Source of the DNA: Lacicoccus qingdaonensis
Lineage (GTDB): Bacteria > Bacillota > Bacilli > Staphylococcales > Salinicoccaceae
NCBI RefSeq assembly: GCF_900101075.1
Contig: NZ_FNFY01000010.1
Coordinates: 1-64,000, forward strand
Direction of reading: 5' to 3'
DNA length: 64,000 bases
The notes under the pieces were generated by a model. It was not told where the DNA came from. It saw only the letters and a program-made list of their open reading frames with translations, and searched no databases. Positions within the stretch are counted from its first letter, which is position 1, and each line of letters opens with the position of its first letter. Shown here piece after piece: positions 53,826 to 62,082 of the stretch. The position numbers and the translations under genes were made by a program.

Positions 53826-53844
53826 ATATTGAGGGGTGTCGCAA

Positions 53845-54285
53845 TTGTATTTGATAAACGACATACGACAAATCATAAACGATTACCACTGGAAGAAGCG
53901 ACTCATTCAGTCTCAGGTGTATGAGATGGATTCTACTGCGACGAGTGCTTACGGCATCGAGTCATCACTACCAAAAGCACAGGGCGAGACGAGTGACAAA
54001 GTCTCGTCCATCGTCATAAAGAATGACAAAGAGAGTCGCAAGCTTGAAGCTCTGGTGAAAGAAGTGTCGTTTATTGATGAGCATGAGAAACATATAAACA
54101 GTGATAAAAACTTCCACATACTTCAGCTGTTGAAGCAGGGGGAAAGTAAGCAGAGAATTAAGATATTATTAAACATTAGTAACCGCAATCTGTACGAGAG
54201 GATTGACCAGGTCGTCATCATTTTATTTAACTCTCAACCCGGAACAAAGGAGAAACATGAGAAGAAAGAGAAAAAAGAGACATAA
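53845..54285 (+). CDS. phage late-gene transcriptional regulator (ArpU/sigma-70-like)
   Basis: A 146-residue protein. The C-terminal LLKQGESKQRIKILLNISNRNLYERIDQVV resembles a sigma region 4-type helix-turn-helix as in ArpU/RinA late regulators, shown here in parts. The TTG at 53845 follows GAGGGG by 8 bases; the GTG at 53836 lies in the site. It is the last plus-strand early gene before the terminase module, where such activators sit. Basic C-terminal tail. Confidence 0.7.
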   Translation: MYLINDIRQIINDYHWKKRLIQSQVYEMDSTATSAYGIESSLPKAQGETSDKVSSIVIKNDKESRKLEALVKEVSFIDEHEKHINSDKNFHILQLLKQGESKQRIKILLNISNRNLYERIDQVVIILFNSQPGTKEKHEKKEKKET

Positions 54286-54394
54286 GAGAAAGAAGAAACA
54301 CTATTTCTTTTTTGATATTCATTCGGATTATAATTACATTGCAAAGAAAAAGGCCGCTTCACTATTCAGTGTCGCGGTCTTTGTTTCGCTTTGA
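54257..54394 (+). CDS. small very basic peptide, doubtful
   Basis: A possible 45-residue protein, MRRKRKKRHKRKKKHYFFF, then a hydrophobic C-terminal part ending SLFSVAVFVSL. AAAGGAG lies 7 bases before the ATG. It overlaps the regulator gene and its 3' end runs through the terminator stem, so it may be a chance frame. If real it could be a nucleic-acid-binding peptide. Confidence 0.35.
   Translation: MRRKRKKRHKRKKKHYFFFDIHSDYNYIAKKKAASLFSVAVFVSL
54349..54382. terminator. bidirectional terminator between the late regulator and the inverted gene
   Basis: AAAGGCCGC, CACT, loop ATTC, AGTG, GCGGTCTTT form a nested stem with small symmetric internal loops and one G-U pair. It ends both the early plus-strand transcript and the minus-strand gene, whose stop codon is in the stem. 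Confidence 0.65.
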
Positions 54395-54973
54395 TTCTTG
54401 TTCTTGATAGATGTAGCCAGACAGGGTGGCGAGCAACGCGATGTAACTAGGATCAGTAATGATACCGTGTGCGGTCAAAGTAAAATGCATAGTAACAATA
54501 AAATAATATCCGAACGCCTGGGAGTGAGTGAAAATTTTATTGGATATCCACTCCCAAAAAATAACCTTATCATCACTCAGGTCGTCACTAACTTCAGCGG
54601 TGGCAACATTCACGTAAAGTTGTCTGGTCATTATCTCATTAAGTACAGACTTGTTAAAAAGGGTGAAAGACTCACTCACCTCTTTGATGATTGAGATGTC
54701 CATTGCCTGAATTGCCGACTCAAATTGAGGAATAACTGCTGATGGCATCTCGAAACGAGGAGTGACCCTTTCAAAGAATGACTGATTGATGATCATCTTC
54801 TCTCTAAAACTTTCTGCGAAAGAAGTGTTCAATCTTATTTGTTCTCTTACAGGTTCGAGAGTACTGTCCATTTCTCGAACCGCTTGTTGGAGAGGGCTGA
54901 TGTTATGGCTCGCTTCCATTGCCATTGCAGCGATGGAACTTGAATAATTAAATGCCGCTTTGACGCTTGCCAT
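54362..54973 (-). CDS. inverted phage gene (moron candidate), unknown membrane-linked protein
   Basis: A protein of 203 residues from the ATG at 54973: a long helical N-terminal part rich in Ser, Glu and Met (about 1-115), then two hydrophobic segments (FGYYFIVTMHFTLTAHGII and YIALLATLSGYIY) and a charged tail. It is the only minus-strand gene after cI, with its own promoter and terminator, as expected of a gene expressed in the lysogen. GAGGTGA lies 37 bases before the ATG; the frame is open back to an ATT at 55006 that is well spaced from it, which would add SSYFNEFDAS. No family recognised. A role in superinfection exclusion, defence or host fitness is possible. Confidence 0.7.
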   Translation of the reverse strand: MASVKAAFNYSSSIAAMAMEASHNISPLQQAVREMDSTLEPVREQIRLNTSFAESFREKMIINQSFFERVTPRFEMPSAVIPQFESAIQAMDISIIKEVSESFTLFNKSVLNEIMTRQLYVNVATAEVSDDLSDDKVIFWEWISNKIFTHSQAFGYYFIVTMHFTLTAHGIITDPSYIALLATLSGYIYQEQESKRNKDRDTE

Positions 54974-55037
54974 GCTAGCATCGAATTCATTGAAGTAACT
55001 AGAAATAGTATCACCTCACTTTCATAACGGTATTTAT

Positions 55038-55068
55038 ATTATACATCAGATCACAAAGTACACATCAA
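55038..55068 (-). promoter_or_regulatory. promoter of the inverted gene
   Basis: On the minus strand, -35 TTGATG (55063-55068) and -10 TATAAT (55038-55043) are 19 bp apart. Transcription would start near 55031, leaving a very short leader before GAGGTGA at 55011-55017. Confidence 0.55.
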
Positions 55069-55193
55069 AAGTATCAAAGCAGAGTATCAGAGCCATCACC
55101 AATGTAACTGATCCACAATGCACAAACAAAACCAGATAAACCAAACCACATAACCAAATCTATTTCACCGTAGTGAAAGGAGTGAGCAGATGG

Positions 55194-55544
55194 ATGAGTA
55201 GTGAAGTGACACCTGAAGAACAAGAGCGACGTGACTTCTACAACAACAAGAAGTGGCGATGGACAAGAGAGAGAATAAAGAAGAGAGACAACTATGAATG
55301 TCAGTGGTGTAAAGAAAAGGGAAGAGTAACCATCGACACTGGTGCACTCAATCGGAACGGTAGAAAGCGCAATGCATTGATTGTCCATCACATTAAAGAA
55401 CGATTAGATCATCCTGAACTTGCGCTTGATGATGACAACTTAGTTACAGTTTGCTTTGAATGTCACGAGAGACATCACGAAAGATGGACAGAAAATAATT
55501 ACAAGAGAAGAGAAAATAAGTGGTCGGCCGATGAAGTTTGGTAA
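55194..55544 (+). CDS. HNH endonuclease of the packaging module
   Basis: A 116-residue HNH protein. Zinc Cys pairs are CQWC and CFEC; the HNH core is ALIVHHIKERLDHPELALDD followed by NLVTVCFECHERHH. It assists TerL in cos cleavage in HK97-type phages. The start is uncertain: a tiny frame MDE-stop lies right before it after AAAGGAG, and the ATG at 55194 is 12 nt from that site. Confidence 0.9.
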   Translation: MSSEVTPEEQERRDFYNNKKWRWTRERIKKRDNYECQWCKEKGRVTIDTGALNRNGRKRNALIVHHIKERLDHPELALDDDNLVTVCFECHERHHERWTENNYKRRENKWSADEVW

Positions 55545-55709
55545 GTCAAAGTAAAGATGAAAGGAAGTCAACCCCCCGCCTGCAACCAGATTGGTTTTAT
55601 GTAAGGCGTGGAGAACCGGTGGAGGGGTATACGACTCTCCAAAGTCGGCAGAGAAAACCTTCACGCGATATTTATAAATCGGGGAGGGGGCTAAAGGAGG
55701 TGAAAAAAA
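55545..55709 (+). other. probable cos region
   Basis: 165 nt between HNH and TerS, with GC-rich blocks (CCCCCCGCCTGC at about 55571, GGCGTGGAGAACCGGTGGAG near 55607, GGGGAGGGGG near 55681) unlike flanking sequence. Cos sites of HNH/TerS phages lie here. A 65-codon frame crosses it but has no ribosome site. The nick positions cannot be assigned by eye. Confidence 0.5.
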
Positions 55710-56042
55710 TTGGCGATTGCAATAAACAGACTTAGAAAATATTACATGGAACGCATCAATCAAAATGACTATTCAACTGTGGAAAACATTCAGAGGTATA
55801 TAGATCTGGTCGAATTGTACAGGAGTATGCAAAAGAGTATAAAAGAAGATGGGGCAAGGATAGAGGTTGAAAATGGCAGTCAATCGTTCATCAAATCTCA
55901 TCCTCTGATTAGCGATATGAAGAATATAAATGCACAGTTGATTAATCTTAAGAAAGATATTGATAAGGCGGTCAAGGAATATGAGTTGAAGTTGATTGAA
56001 AAAGAAAAGTCTAAAGAATATACATCGGAAGATTTGATTTAG
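55710..56042 (+). CDS. terS: phage terminase small subunit (P27-like)
   Basis: A 110-residue helical protein (TTG start after AAAGGAGGTG) with YYMERINQNDYSTVENIQRYI, LVELYRSMQKSI and a C-terminal coiled coil. Length, position between HNH and TerL, and pattern fit the P27 family of small terminases that recognise cos. Its stop touches the TerL start. Confidence 0.85.
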   Translation: MAIAINRLRKYYMERINQNDYSTVENIQRYIDLVELYRSMQKSIKEDGARIEVENGSQSFIKSHPLISDMKNINAQLINLKKDIDKAVKEYELKLIEKEKSKEYTSEDLI

Positions 56043-57722
56043 ATGACCAAAACTAAAACGCGTATTCCTAAACATGTCACAGATTACATCAATAAGTGCA
56101 GAAAGAATAAGCAAGGCATCAATAAAGACAGGCTGGCATTCTTCAACATACTCGAAGAGAATATCTTCCCTAAAGTCGAATCGGGAGAGTTGCACTTCGA
56201 TGAACGGCAGATTGAGCAGTGCATTCAATTCATCGAAAAATGGCACTTCGAACTCAGGGATTTTCAAAAATACTTGGTCTCTTTCGTCTTTCTTTATGTC
56301 AGCGAAACTGGACGAGCGTACTACAAAGAGTTCCTATGGGTGATGGGTCGAGGCGCGGGTAAGAACGGCCTAGTTTCCGGTATCAGTCACTATATGATAT
56401 CCGGCCTGCATGGCGTTCAAAATTATCACGGCACAGTTGTGGCCAACAGTGAGAAGCAGGCAAAGACAAGCTACAACGATATATACAACGTGGTACATGG
56501 CGATAGGTCGAAGAAGCTGATAAAGCTGTTTCCGGCCACAAAAACAGAGACTTTGTCCAGGGAAACAATGTCTGTATTCAACTTTGCAACATCGAATCCC
56601 GACACAAAAGACGGTGGCAGACAAGGCTTTCTGATATTCGATGAAATTCACCAATACGAAACATCCGAACTGATCAATGTGTTCCGGTCCGGTTTAGGTA
56701 AGGTCAAAGACGGCCGGACTTTTTACATCGGTTCTGAGGGGTACGTGAGGGATGGTTTCATGGATACACAGAAAGCCATTGCCGAGTCTGTGATTGAGGG
56801 GGAGCACCCTGATTCAAGATTGTTTCCTTTCATTTGCAAACTGGACGAAAGAGAAGAGTACGAAAACCCCGAACTGTGGTCGAAAGCCAATCCGATGCTT
56901 GAACGCCCGCTGAACGAATATGCCGAGATACTGCTTGAAGAAATCAAAGAGGAATTTATGAAACTACAATATGACGATTCGAGTCTGGTGGAATTTTTAA
57001 CGAAGCGAATGAACTTCCCGGAAGAGGACCCGACAAAAACGGTGACGAGTTGGGAAAATATACAGAAGGCGAGTCGGCCGATGCCACTGCTGAACAATCG
57101 CACAGCAATCGTCGGTGTGGACTATGCGAACACAACGGACTTCGCGGCCGTTGGTTTTTTATTTAGGATTGATAATGATTACGTTTGGCACTCGCATCAG
57201 TTCGCTAGACAGGGTTTTCTTGACCGAATCAAGCTGAAGCCACCGATTAAAGAATGGGAGAAAGAAGGACACCTGACCATCGTCGACCGGCCGACAATCG
57301 AGCCGGAGTTACTCGTCGAGTGGGTACAACGCGAGGTGAAGCGCCTGAACATTCGGGTGCACAAGGTTATGATTGACCGATTTAGATATGATTTGACGCG
57401 ACCAGCCTTTGAGGGGGCTGGTTTTAATTTAGAACCATTAAACTATATGCCGTCTGTCCACGCCCAGGTTTCACCGAGGATTGAGTTAATATTCAATAAC
57501 CGTCAGGTCATCTGGGGAGATAATCCGCTGATGCGGTGGAATACACAAAACACTGCGGTCAAGATTAAAAAGGATGGAAATAAAGAATATATTAAAAAAG
57601 ACCCCATCCGAAGAAAGACAGACGGCTTCCACGCATTCTTACACGCGTTGTTCAAATCCGACGAAATTGTTGGAAAAGATATCAAGAAGTCGATGGACAT
57701 GATGGATCGCTTGCTTGGATAA
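56043..57722 (+). CDS. terL: phage terminase large subunit
   Basis: A 559-residue packaging ATPase/nuclease (Terminase_1, HK97-like). Walker A-type VMGRGAGKNGLVSG (about 101-114), Walker B FLIFDEIHQYE (about 197), coupling motif GSEG; nuclease domain with Asp in VGVDYANTTDFAAVG (about 358), later Asp in MIDRFRYD and the C-terminal RKTDGFHAFLHAL. No defects seen. Confidence 0.96.
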   Translation: MTKTKTRIPKHVTDYINKCRKNKQGINKDRLAFFNILEENIFPKVESGELHFDERQIEQCIQFIEKWHFELRDFQKYLVSFVFLYVSETGRAYYKEFLWVMGRGAGKNGLVSGISHYMISGLHGVQNYHGTVVANSEKQAKTSYNDIYNVVHGDRSKKLIKLFPATKTETLSRETMSVFNFATSNPDTKDGGRQGFLIFDEIHQYETSELINVFRSGLGKVKDGRTFYIGSEGYVRDGFMDTQKAIAESVIEGEHPDSRLFPFICKLDEREEYENPELWSKANPMLERPLNEYAEILLEEIKEEFMKLQYDDSSLVEFLTKRMNFPEEDPTKTVTSWENIQKASRPMPLLNNRTAIVGVDYANTTDFAAVGFLFRIDNDYVWHSHQFARQGFLDRIKLKPPIKEWEKEGHLTIVDRPTIEPELLVEWVQREVKRLNIRVHKVMIDRFRYDLTRPAFEGAGFNLEPLNYMPSVHAQVSPRIELIFNNRQVIWGDNPLMRWNTQNTAVKIKKDGNKEYIKKDPIRRKTDGFHAFLHALFKSDEIVGKDIKKSMDMMDRLLG

Positions 57723-57743
57723 ATGGAGCCATCGAAAGGAGTG

Positions 57744-58925
57744 ATGACCAGTGTGAATATATTCAATTTATTTAAAAGCAAAGACAACAAGATACGCATG
57801 AGCGAAATGGTGCTGATGGAAACAACGAATAGAGTGTACTTGAAGAATTTGGCACTCAACATCTGCATCAACTATGTAGCACGCACCATCGCAAACAGTG
57901 AGTTCCGCGTGATGAAGGACAAGCGCGTCGAGCGCAGTGTGCTGTATCACAAGCTAAACGTCCGGCCGAACACCGATTCGAGCGCTTCGGACTTCTGGCA
58001 ACGCCTTGTATATAAGCTGATACGCGATAATGAGGTGCTTGTCGTCGTGACGGACACGGACGACCTCGTCATCGCAGACGATTTCCAAAGGCAACGTTAC
58101 GCGCTGTATGAAGACCGGTTCACTGATGTGACCATTGAGGATTACACCTTCCAACGCAGTTTCATGATGGACGAAGTGCTCTATATCAATTATAACAACG
58201 AGCATCTGTCCACTTTTTTAGATGCGTTATACAACGATTACGGCAAACTGTTCGGGCAGATGCTCGACAACAGCATGAGGTTCAATCAGTTCCGTGGCGC
58301 GTTTAAGTTTTCAGACGGTGGCGCACTGGACGAAGACACATTCGAGAGACAGAAAAAACAGGTCGAGCGGCTGTCGCAGATATTCGAAAATAACTCGGTC
58401 GCCCTAGCACCGCTGACTGAAGGTATTGAAATCCAGGACTTGAGTACAAATTCGGCGCAACGCGACGAATCGATCAACAACCTGGTCAAGATGAAGCGGG
58501 ATATGGTGGATGATGTGGCAAAGATTCTCGGCATCCCGACGAACCTGATCCACGGTGATGTGGCCGACCTGGAAAACACGATGGAGGCTTACATCAATTT
58601 TTGTGTGAATCCACTCATGAAACTGATTGCGGACGAACTGAACGCAAAGTTTTTCGAACCGGAAGAATACTTTGATGGGAACTATATCAACATCGTCGGC
58701 ATCAACCGCATCGATCCACTGCGTAACGCCACAGCCGGTGACAGGCTTGTTTCGAGCGGGGTTTACAGCAGAAATGAAGTGCGCGAGAAATTCGGAGACG
58801 AAAGGGTGGATGATCCTGAAATGGACCGCTACATGGTGACGCGAAACTATCAATATGTAGATGACGATGAAGAAACGATTGAGGATAACTTAGTTGATTC
58901 AGATGAAGGGGGTGAAAATGAATGA
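57744..58925 (+). CDS. phage portal protein (HK97-type)
   Basis: A portal of about 393 residues. NIFNLFKSKDNKIRMSEMVL, the conserved ALNICINYVARTIANSEF and the C-terminal LVSSGVYSRNEVREKFGDERV are HK97/SPP1-portal features (family Phage_portal). The start may be ATG 57744 or GTG 57753 after AAAGGAG; an ATG directly on the terL stop (57723) has no site. Ends overlapping the protease start (ATGA). Confidence 0.93.
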   Translation: MTSVNIFNLFKSKDNKIRMSEMVLMETTNRVYLKNLALNICINYVARTIANSEFRVMKDKRVERSVLYHKLNVRPNTDSSASDFWQRLVYKLIRDNEVLVVVTDTDDLVIADDFQRQRYALYEDRFTDVTIEDYTFQRSFMMDEVLYINYNNEHLSTFLDALYNDYGKLFGQMLDNSMRFNQFRGAFKFSDGGALDEDTFERQKKQVERLSQIFENNSVALAPLTEGIEIQDLSTNSAQRDESINNLVKMKRDMVDDVAKILGIPTNLIHGDVADLENTMEAYINFCVNPLMKLIADELNAKFFEPEEYFDGNYINIVGINRIDPLRNATAGDRLVSSGVYSRNEVREKFGDERVDDPEMDRYMVTRNYQYVDDDEETIEDNLVDSDEGGENE

Positions 58926-59743
58926 CAAAAAATATACTCATGATGAACCAAAAAAATGGAAAGGGCATCATCGATATTTACGGCGAGGTCGTGCCGGAAT
59001 CATGGAGGTTCGAAGGGGAAATGAGCGCAACTCATTTCAAAGAGCAATTAGACCGTCTTAGTGACGTAGAAGAAATAACTGTCAACCTCAATTCGCCTGG
59101 CGGGAGCGTCTATGAAGGCTTAACAATATACAATATGTTAAAGCGTCATAAAGCACGCATAGTCGTCAATGTGGATGGATTGGCGGCGAGCATTGCTTCA
59201 GTCATAGCGATGGCTGGAGACGTGATACGAATGCCGGAAAACAGCATGCTAATGATACACAATGCTATGACGATGCAGATGGGTAACGCAGATGACATGA
59301 GGGAGACCGCTGAACTACTCGATAAAGTAAGTGGGTCGATTATGACAACCTACCTCAGCAAATCAAATAAAATAAATGAAGCAACACTAAAGGCGTTGAT
59401 GGATGCAGAAACTTGGCTTACGGCAGATGAAGCATTGCATTACGGACTTGTTGATGAAGTGACTGCAACACGTGAATTAGTCGCATGTGCATCAGAAAAA
59501 CAACTGAATGTGTTCAACAAGACACCTGAACGCTTCATGAAAATGGTTGAGACACCTGAAGAAGCAGATGAGGAAAGTAAAGAGACGAAGATTGACGAGG
59601 AAATAGAGCGCCGATTCAGTCAGTTGGAAGGCCGCATTGGCGCTATAGAACAAAAGTTGGAAGAGTTGACAGAAACAGAAGAAAATGAACCAGGGGACAG
59701 TGAGCCGGAAGCCAAAAATGGCTTTAGTCGGTTCGTATTTTAA
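58922..59743 (+). CDS. ClpP-like prohead protease with C-terminal scaffold region
   Basis: A 273-residue protein. The ClpP fold shows LNSPGGSVYEGLTIYNML, catalytic Ser in GLAASIASVIAMAG (near 90) and His in LMIHNAM (near 113). After about residue 205 comes an acidic coiled coil (EIERRFSQLEGRIGAIEQKL), likely an internal scaffold removed in maturation. This explains the lack of a separate scaffold gene. Confidence 0.92.
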   Translation: MTKNILMMNQKNGKGIIDIYGEVVPESWRFEGEMSATHFKEQLDRLSDVEEITVNLNSPGGSVYEGLTIYNMLKRHKARIVVNVDGLAASIASVIAMAGDVIRMPENSMLMIHNAMTMQMGNADDMRETAELLDKVSGSIMTTYLSKSNKINEATLKALMDAETWLTADEALHYGLVDEVTATRELVACASEKQLNVFNKTPERFMKMVETPEEADEESKETKIDEEIERRFSQLEGRIGAIEQKLEELTETEENEPGDSEPEAKNGFSRFVF

Positions 59744-59764
59744 TTTATAGGAGGAATAAATAAT

Positions 59765-60916
59765 ATGGCTATAAAATTTGGAGATACAATGAAAAATTAC
59801 CAGGAAAAGAAAGATGCATTTGTGAATGCAGTACAAGAAGGTGCAAATGACGAAAAACAAAACGAACTCTTTGGCGAAATGTTCGATGCAATGACAAACG
59901 ACCTTTCAGACGAAGTGAGGAAGTCTGTTGCCGAAGAAAATTATGATTCAAGCGTATTAACGGCACGTGGCGCAAACACGCTTACAAACGAAGAGAAGAA
60001 GTTCTACAATGAATTAACAACTGATGTGGGTTACAAGGAAGAGTCCCTAATCCCAGAAACAATTCTAACGCGTGTATTCGATGAACTAGAGAATGAATAT
60101 CCATTCCTTCAAACGATCAATATTGAAACGATGGGTGTACGCACGCGCATTATCGAAGCAGAACCAGAAGGACAGGTTGTGTGGGGTAAAATATTCGGCG
60201 ATATCCGCGGTCAGTTGGATGCGGTGTTCACTGAACGCGACCTTACACTCGGAAAGGCAACTTGTTATGTCGTTTTACCGAAAGACTTGAAAGATACGGG
60301 TGTGACTTACATTGACGCGTTTGTCCGTGCGCAAATCCGAGAGGCTTACTCTGTAGCGTTTGCAAAGATGGCAATTGAAGGCCGCGGCGCAAATCAAAAC
60401 GAACCTGTCGGACTGATGAAAGAAATTAATGCCGACACAGGCGCTGTGACAGATAAAACGTCTTCCGGCACACTAACTTTTGCAGATGCGGATACAGCAA
60501 TCGAAGAGTTCACCGACGCACTTTCTAAACTGTCTGTATACGGCGAGAATGGCGATAAGTACAGAAATGTACGTGGTCGCGTGGCAGTTGCGGTCAATCC
60601 TGTCAATGCGCTGTTCGCTGAATCGAAATTCATGAAAGTGACAGAAAACAACGTGTATGTCACAGCAACGCCATTCGGTGTGGAAATTGTTGAAAATAAG
60701 TTCGTCCCTGCAGATAAAGCTGTTGTTTATATCAAAGACAATTACACGCTTGGTGTAGGCGGCGATAAGATTGTGAGAATGTACGACCAGACGCTTGCGA
60801 TCGAGGATTGCGACTTGTATACAGCGAAACAGTTCGCATATGGTGAACCGAAGGATAACACTTCTTCACTCGTGTACGACCTCTCAATTGGTGGCGCCGA
60901 GCTTCCAGAAGTATAA
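59765..60916 (+). CDS. HK97-fold major capsid protein
   Basis: A 383-residue capsid protein. The N-terminal about 90 residues (delta-like domain, acidic/helical) lead to RVFDELENEYPFLQTINIE, the E-loop and P-domain with GDIRGQLDAVFTERDLTLG, then FAYGEPKDNTSSLVYDLS at the end. AGGAGG precedes the start. Encoded right after the protease. Confidence 0.94.
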   Translation: MAIKFGDTMKNYQEKKDAFVNAVQEGANDEKQNELFGEMFDAMTNDLSDEVRKSVAEENYDSSVLTARGANTLTNEEKKFYNELTTDVGYKEESLIPETILTRVFDELENEYPFLQTINIETMGVRTRIIEAEPEGQVVWGKIFGDIRGQLDAVFTERDLTLGKATCYVVLPKDLKDTGVTYIDAFVRAQIREAYSVAFAKMAIEGRGANQNEPVGLMKEINADTGAVTDKTSSGTLTFADADTAIEEFTDALSKLSVYGENGDKYRNVRGRVAVAVNPVNALFAESKFMKVTENNVYVTATPFGVEIVENKFVPADKAVVYIKDNYTLGVGGDKIVRMYDQTLAIEDCDLYTAKQFAYGEPKDNTSSLVYDLSIGGAELPEV

Positions 60917-61109
60917 AACAGCCTCATATAAAGCTAGGAGGTGAGGATCACGTGTTTAATCAACTACCTGATAAAGGAGAAAGGTTAAGGTGATCCGGCC
61001 ATGAATAAAGATATGACCATATCTTATTAGGCTACCTTGCAAGGGCATAACAATAAACCGCTCGGCACTGGCGATACAGTGCCTACTTTAATTAATAGGA
61101 GGCAAAACA
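60917..61109 (+). other. 193-nt gap with two very short frames after the capsid gene
   Basis: GGAGGTGAGG is followed by a 13-codon frame, MFNQLPDKGERLR (GTG at 60952), and then a 9-codon frame MNKDMTISY (ATG at 61001) that contains the inverted repeat AGATATG-AC-CATATCT (61009-61024). The rest has no other feature. The first minicistron has a good ribosome site; neither is known. Confidence 0.4.
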
Positions 61110-61427
61110 ATGGCAAAACAAACGTATGAGCGCAAGGTGACAAAAGGCTTCACTGATAAGAACACAAAGAAGCCATATCCAAAAGGCTCTGTTTATAAGT
61201 CAGATGACAAAGAGCGCATCAATGAGCTGGTCAAGAAGAAGAATATCTCTGGCGATAAAGTGAAAACATTGAAACAAGCGCAGGACAAAGTTGTAAGTGA
61301 CAATTTTGAAGCCATGAACTTTGATGACCTCAAAAAAGAAGTGGACAAAAAAAGTTTGCATGTTGAGGGGACTGGAAAGAATGGCGCAATCAAAAAAGAG
61401 GACTACATCAAAGCGTTGAAAGTGTAG
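61110..61427 (+). CDS. phage structural-module protein with SAP/HeH-like domain
   Basis: A 105-residue basic protein: YERKVTKGFTDKNTKKPYPK at the start and MNFDDLKKEVDKKSLHVEGT with KKEDYIKAL at the end, the latter like a HeH/Rho-N DNA-binding helix-extended loop. Such proteins often lie between capsid and connector. AGGAGG before the start. Confidence 0.7.
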   Translation: MAKQTYERKVTKGFTDKNTKKPYPKGSVYKSDDKERINELVKKKNISGDKVKTLKQAQDKVVSDNFEAMNFDDLKKEVDKKSLHVEGTGKNGAIKKEDYIKALKV

Positions 61428-61436
61428 GTGGTCACA

Positions 61437-61742
61437 ATGGAAATCACAGACGATGTTGTGCAGGAGTTCAAAGGACGTATGCGCGTCTATCACAACCATG
61501 AAGATGACCGTATTGAATCAATGCTCGAAGGGTCATACGCCTTTCTTACGAATAAGTGCGGTCATTTCTCGATGGATGAGCCGAATCAAGGCAAGGAACT
61601 TGTCTTTGAACGTACTCGCTACGTTTATCATGACGCAGTAGAATACTTCGATGTGAATTACAAAAGTATGGTCATGAACTTCATGCTGCGCAACTTAGAG
61701 GAGTTGAAACCTGATGATGAAGCCGTTGACGGAACGTTATAA
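61437..61742 (+). CDS. phage head-tail connector protein (gp6-like)
   Basis: A 101-residue helical protein (FKGRMRVYHNHEDDRIESML, YVYHDAVEYFDVNYKSMVMNF). The length, helical content and position match gp6-type DNA packaging/connector proteins (Phage_connect_1). The ATG at 61437 follows TAGGTGGT; a GTG at 61428 is possible. Confidence 0.8.
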   Translation: MEITDDVVQEFKGRMRVYHNHEDDRIESMLEGSYAFLTNKCGHFSMDEPNQGKELVFERTRYVYHDAVEYFDVNYKSMVMNFMLRNLEELKPDDEAVDGTL

Positions 61743-62082
61743 AAGGCGCGAGACGACAACCGGAGACTTGAATACACCAGTTACGTTTTATAAAAAAACT
61801 GATGATGATTGGATGCCGGGCGAAACGACGAAGGAGAAACTGTATTTTTGTATGGCAGAGATGTATCAAGCGTCTGTTAAGGATTACGAAATCGTCAATA
61901 CGACGAACGCTGAGTATGTCATTACAATACTGATACCAGCTCCGCGCGAAAGTTATTTACCGAAATATGATCATCACTTTGAGGTTGACGAGTTGATGTA
62001 CAAGGATGTCGTCTTTAACTTGCAGAGCATCGCACCGAAAGATGATTTGCTCAAGATTGTAGGTGTTGCTTATGGCAGTTAA
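61714..62082 (+). CDS. phage head closure / head-tail joining protein
   Basis: A 122-residue beta-rich protein (LNTPVTFYKKTDDDW, LYFCMAEMYQASVKDYEIVN, VITILIPAPRESYLPKYDHH, VVFNLQSIAP) of the SPP1 gp16/Phage_H_T_join type. It overlaps the connector gene by 29 bases and the next by 11. Confidence 0.82.
   Translation: MMKPLTERYKRRETTTGDLNTPVTFYKKTDDDWMPGETTKEKLYFCMAEMYQASVKDYEIVNTTNAEYVITILIPAPRESYLPKYDHHFEVDELMYKDVVFNLQSIAPKDDLLKIVGVAYGS

Noticed and set aside
55538-55735. Possible 65-residue gene before terS
   Set aside because: No ribosome site, overlaps the end of HNH and start of terS in another frame, and crosses the GC-rich patch better explained as cos.
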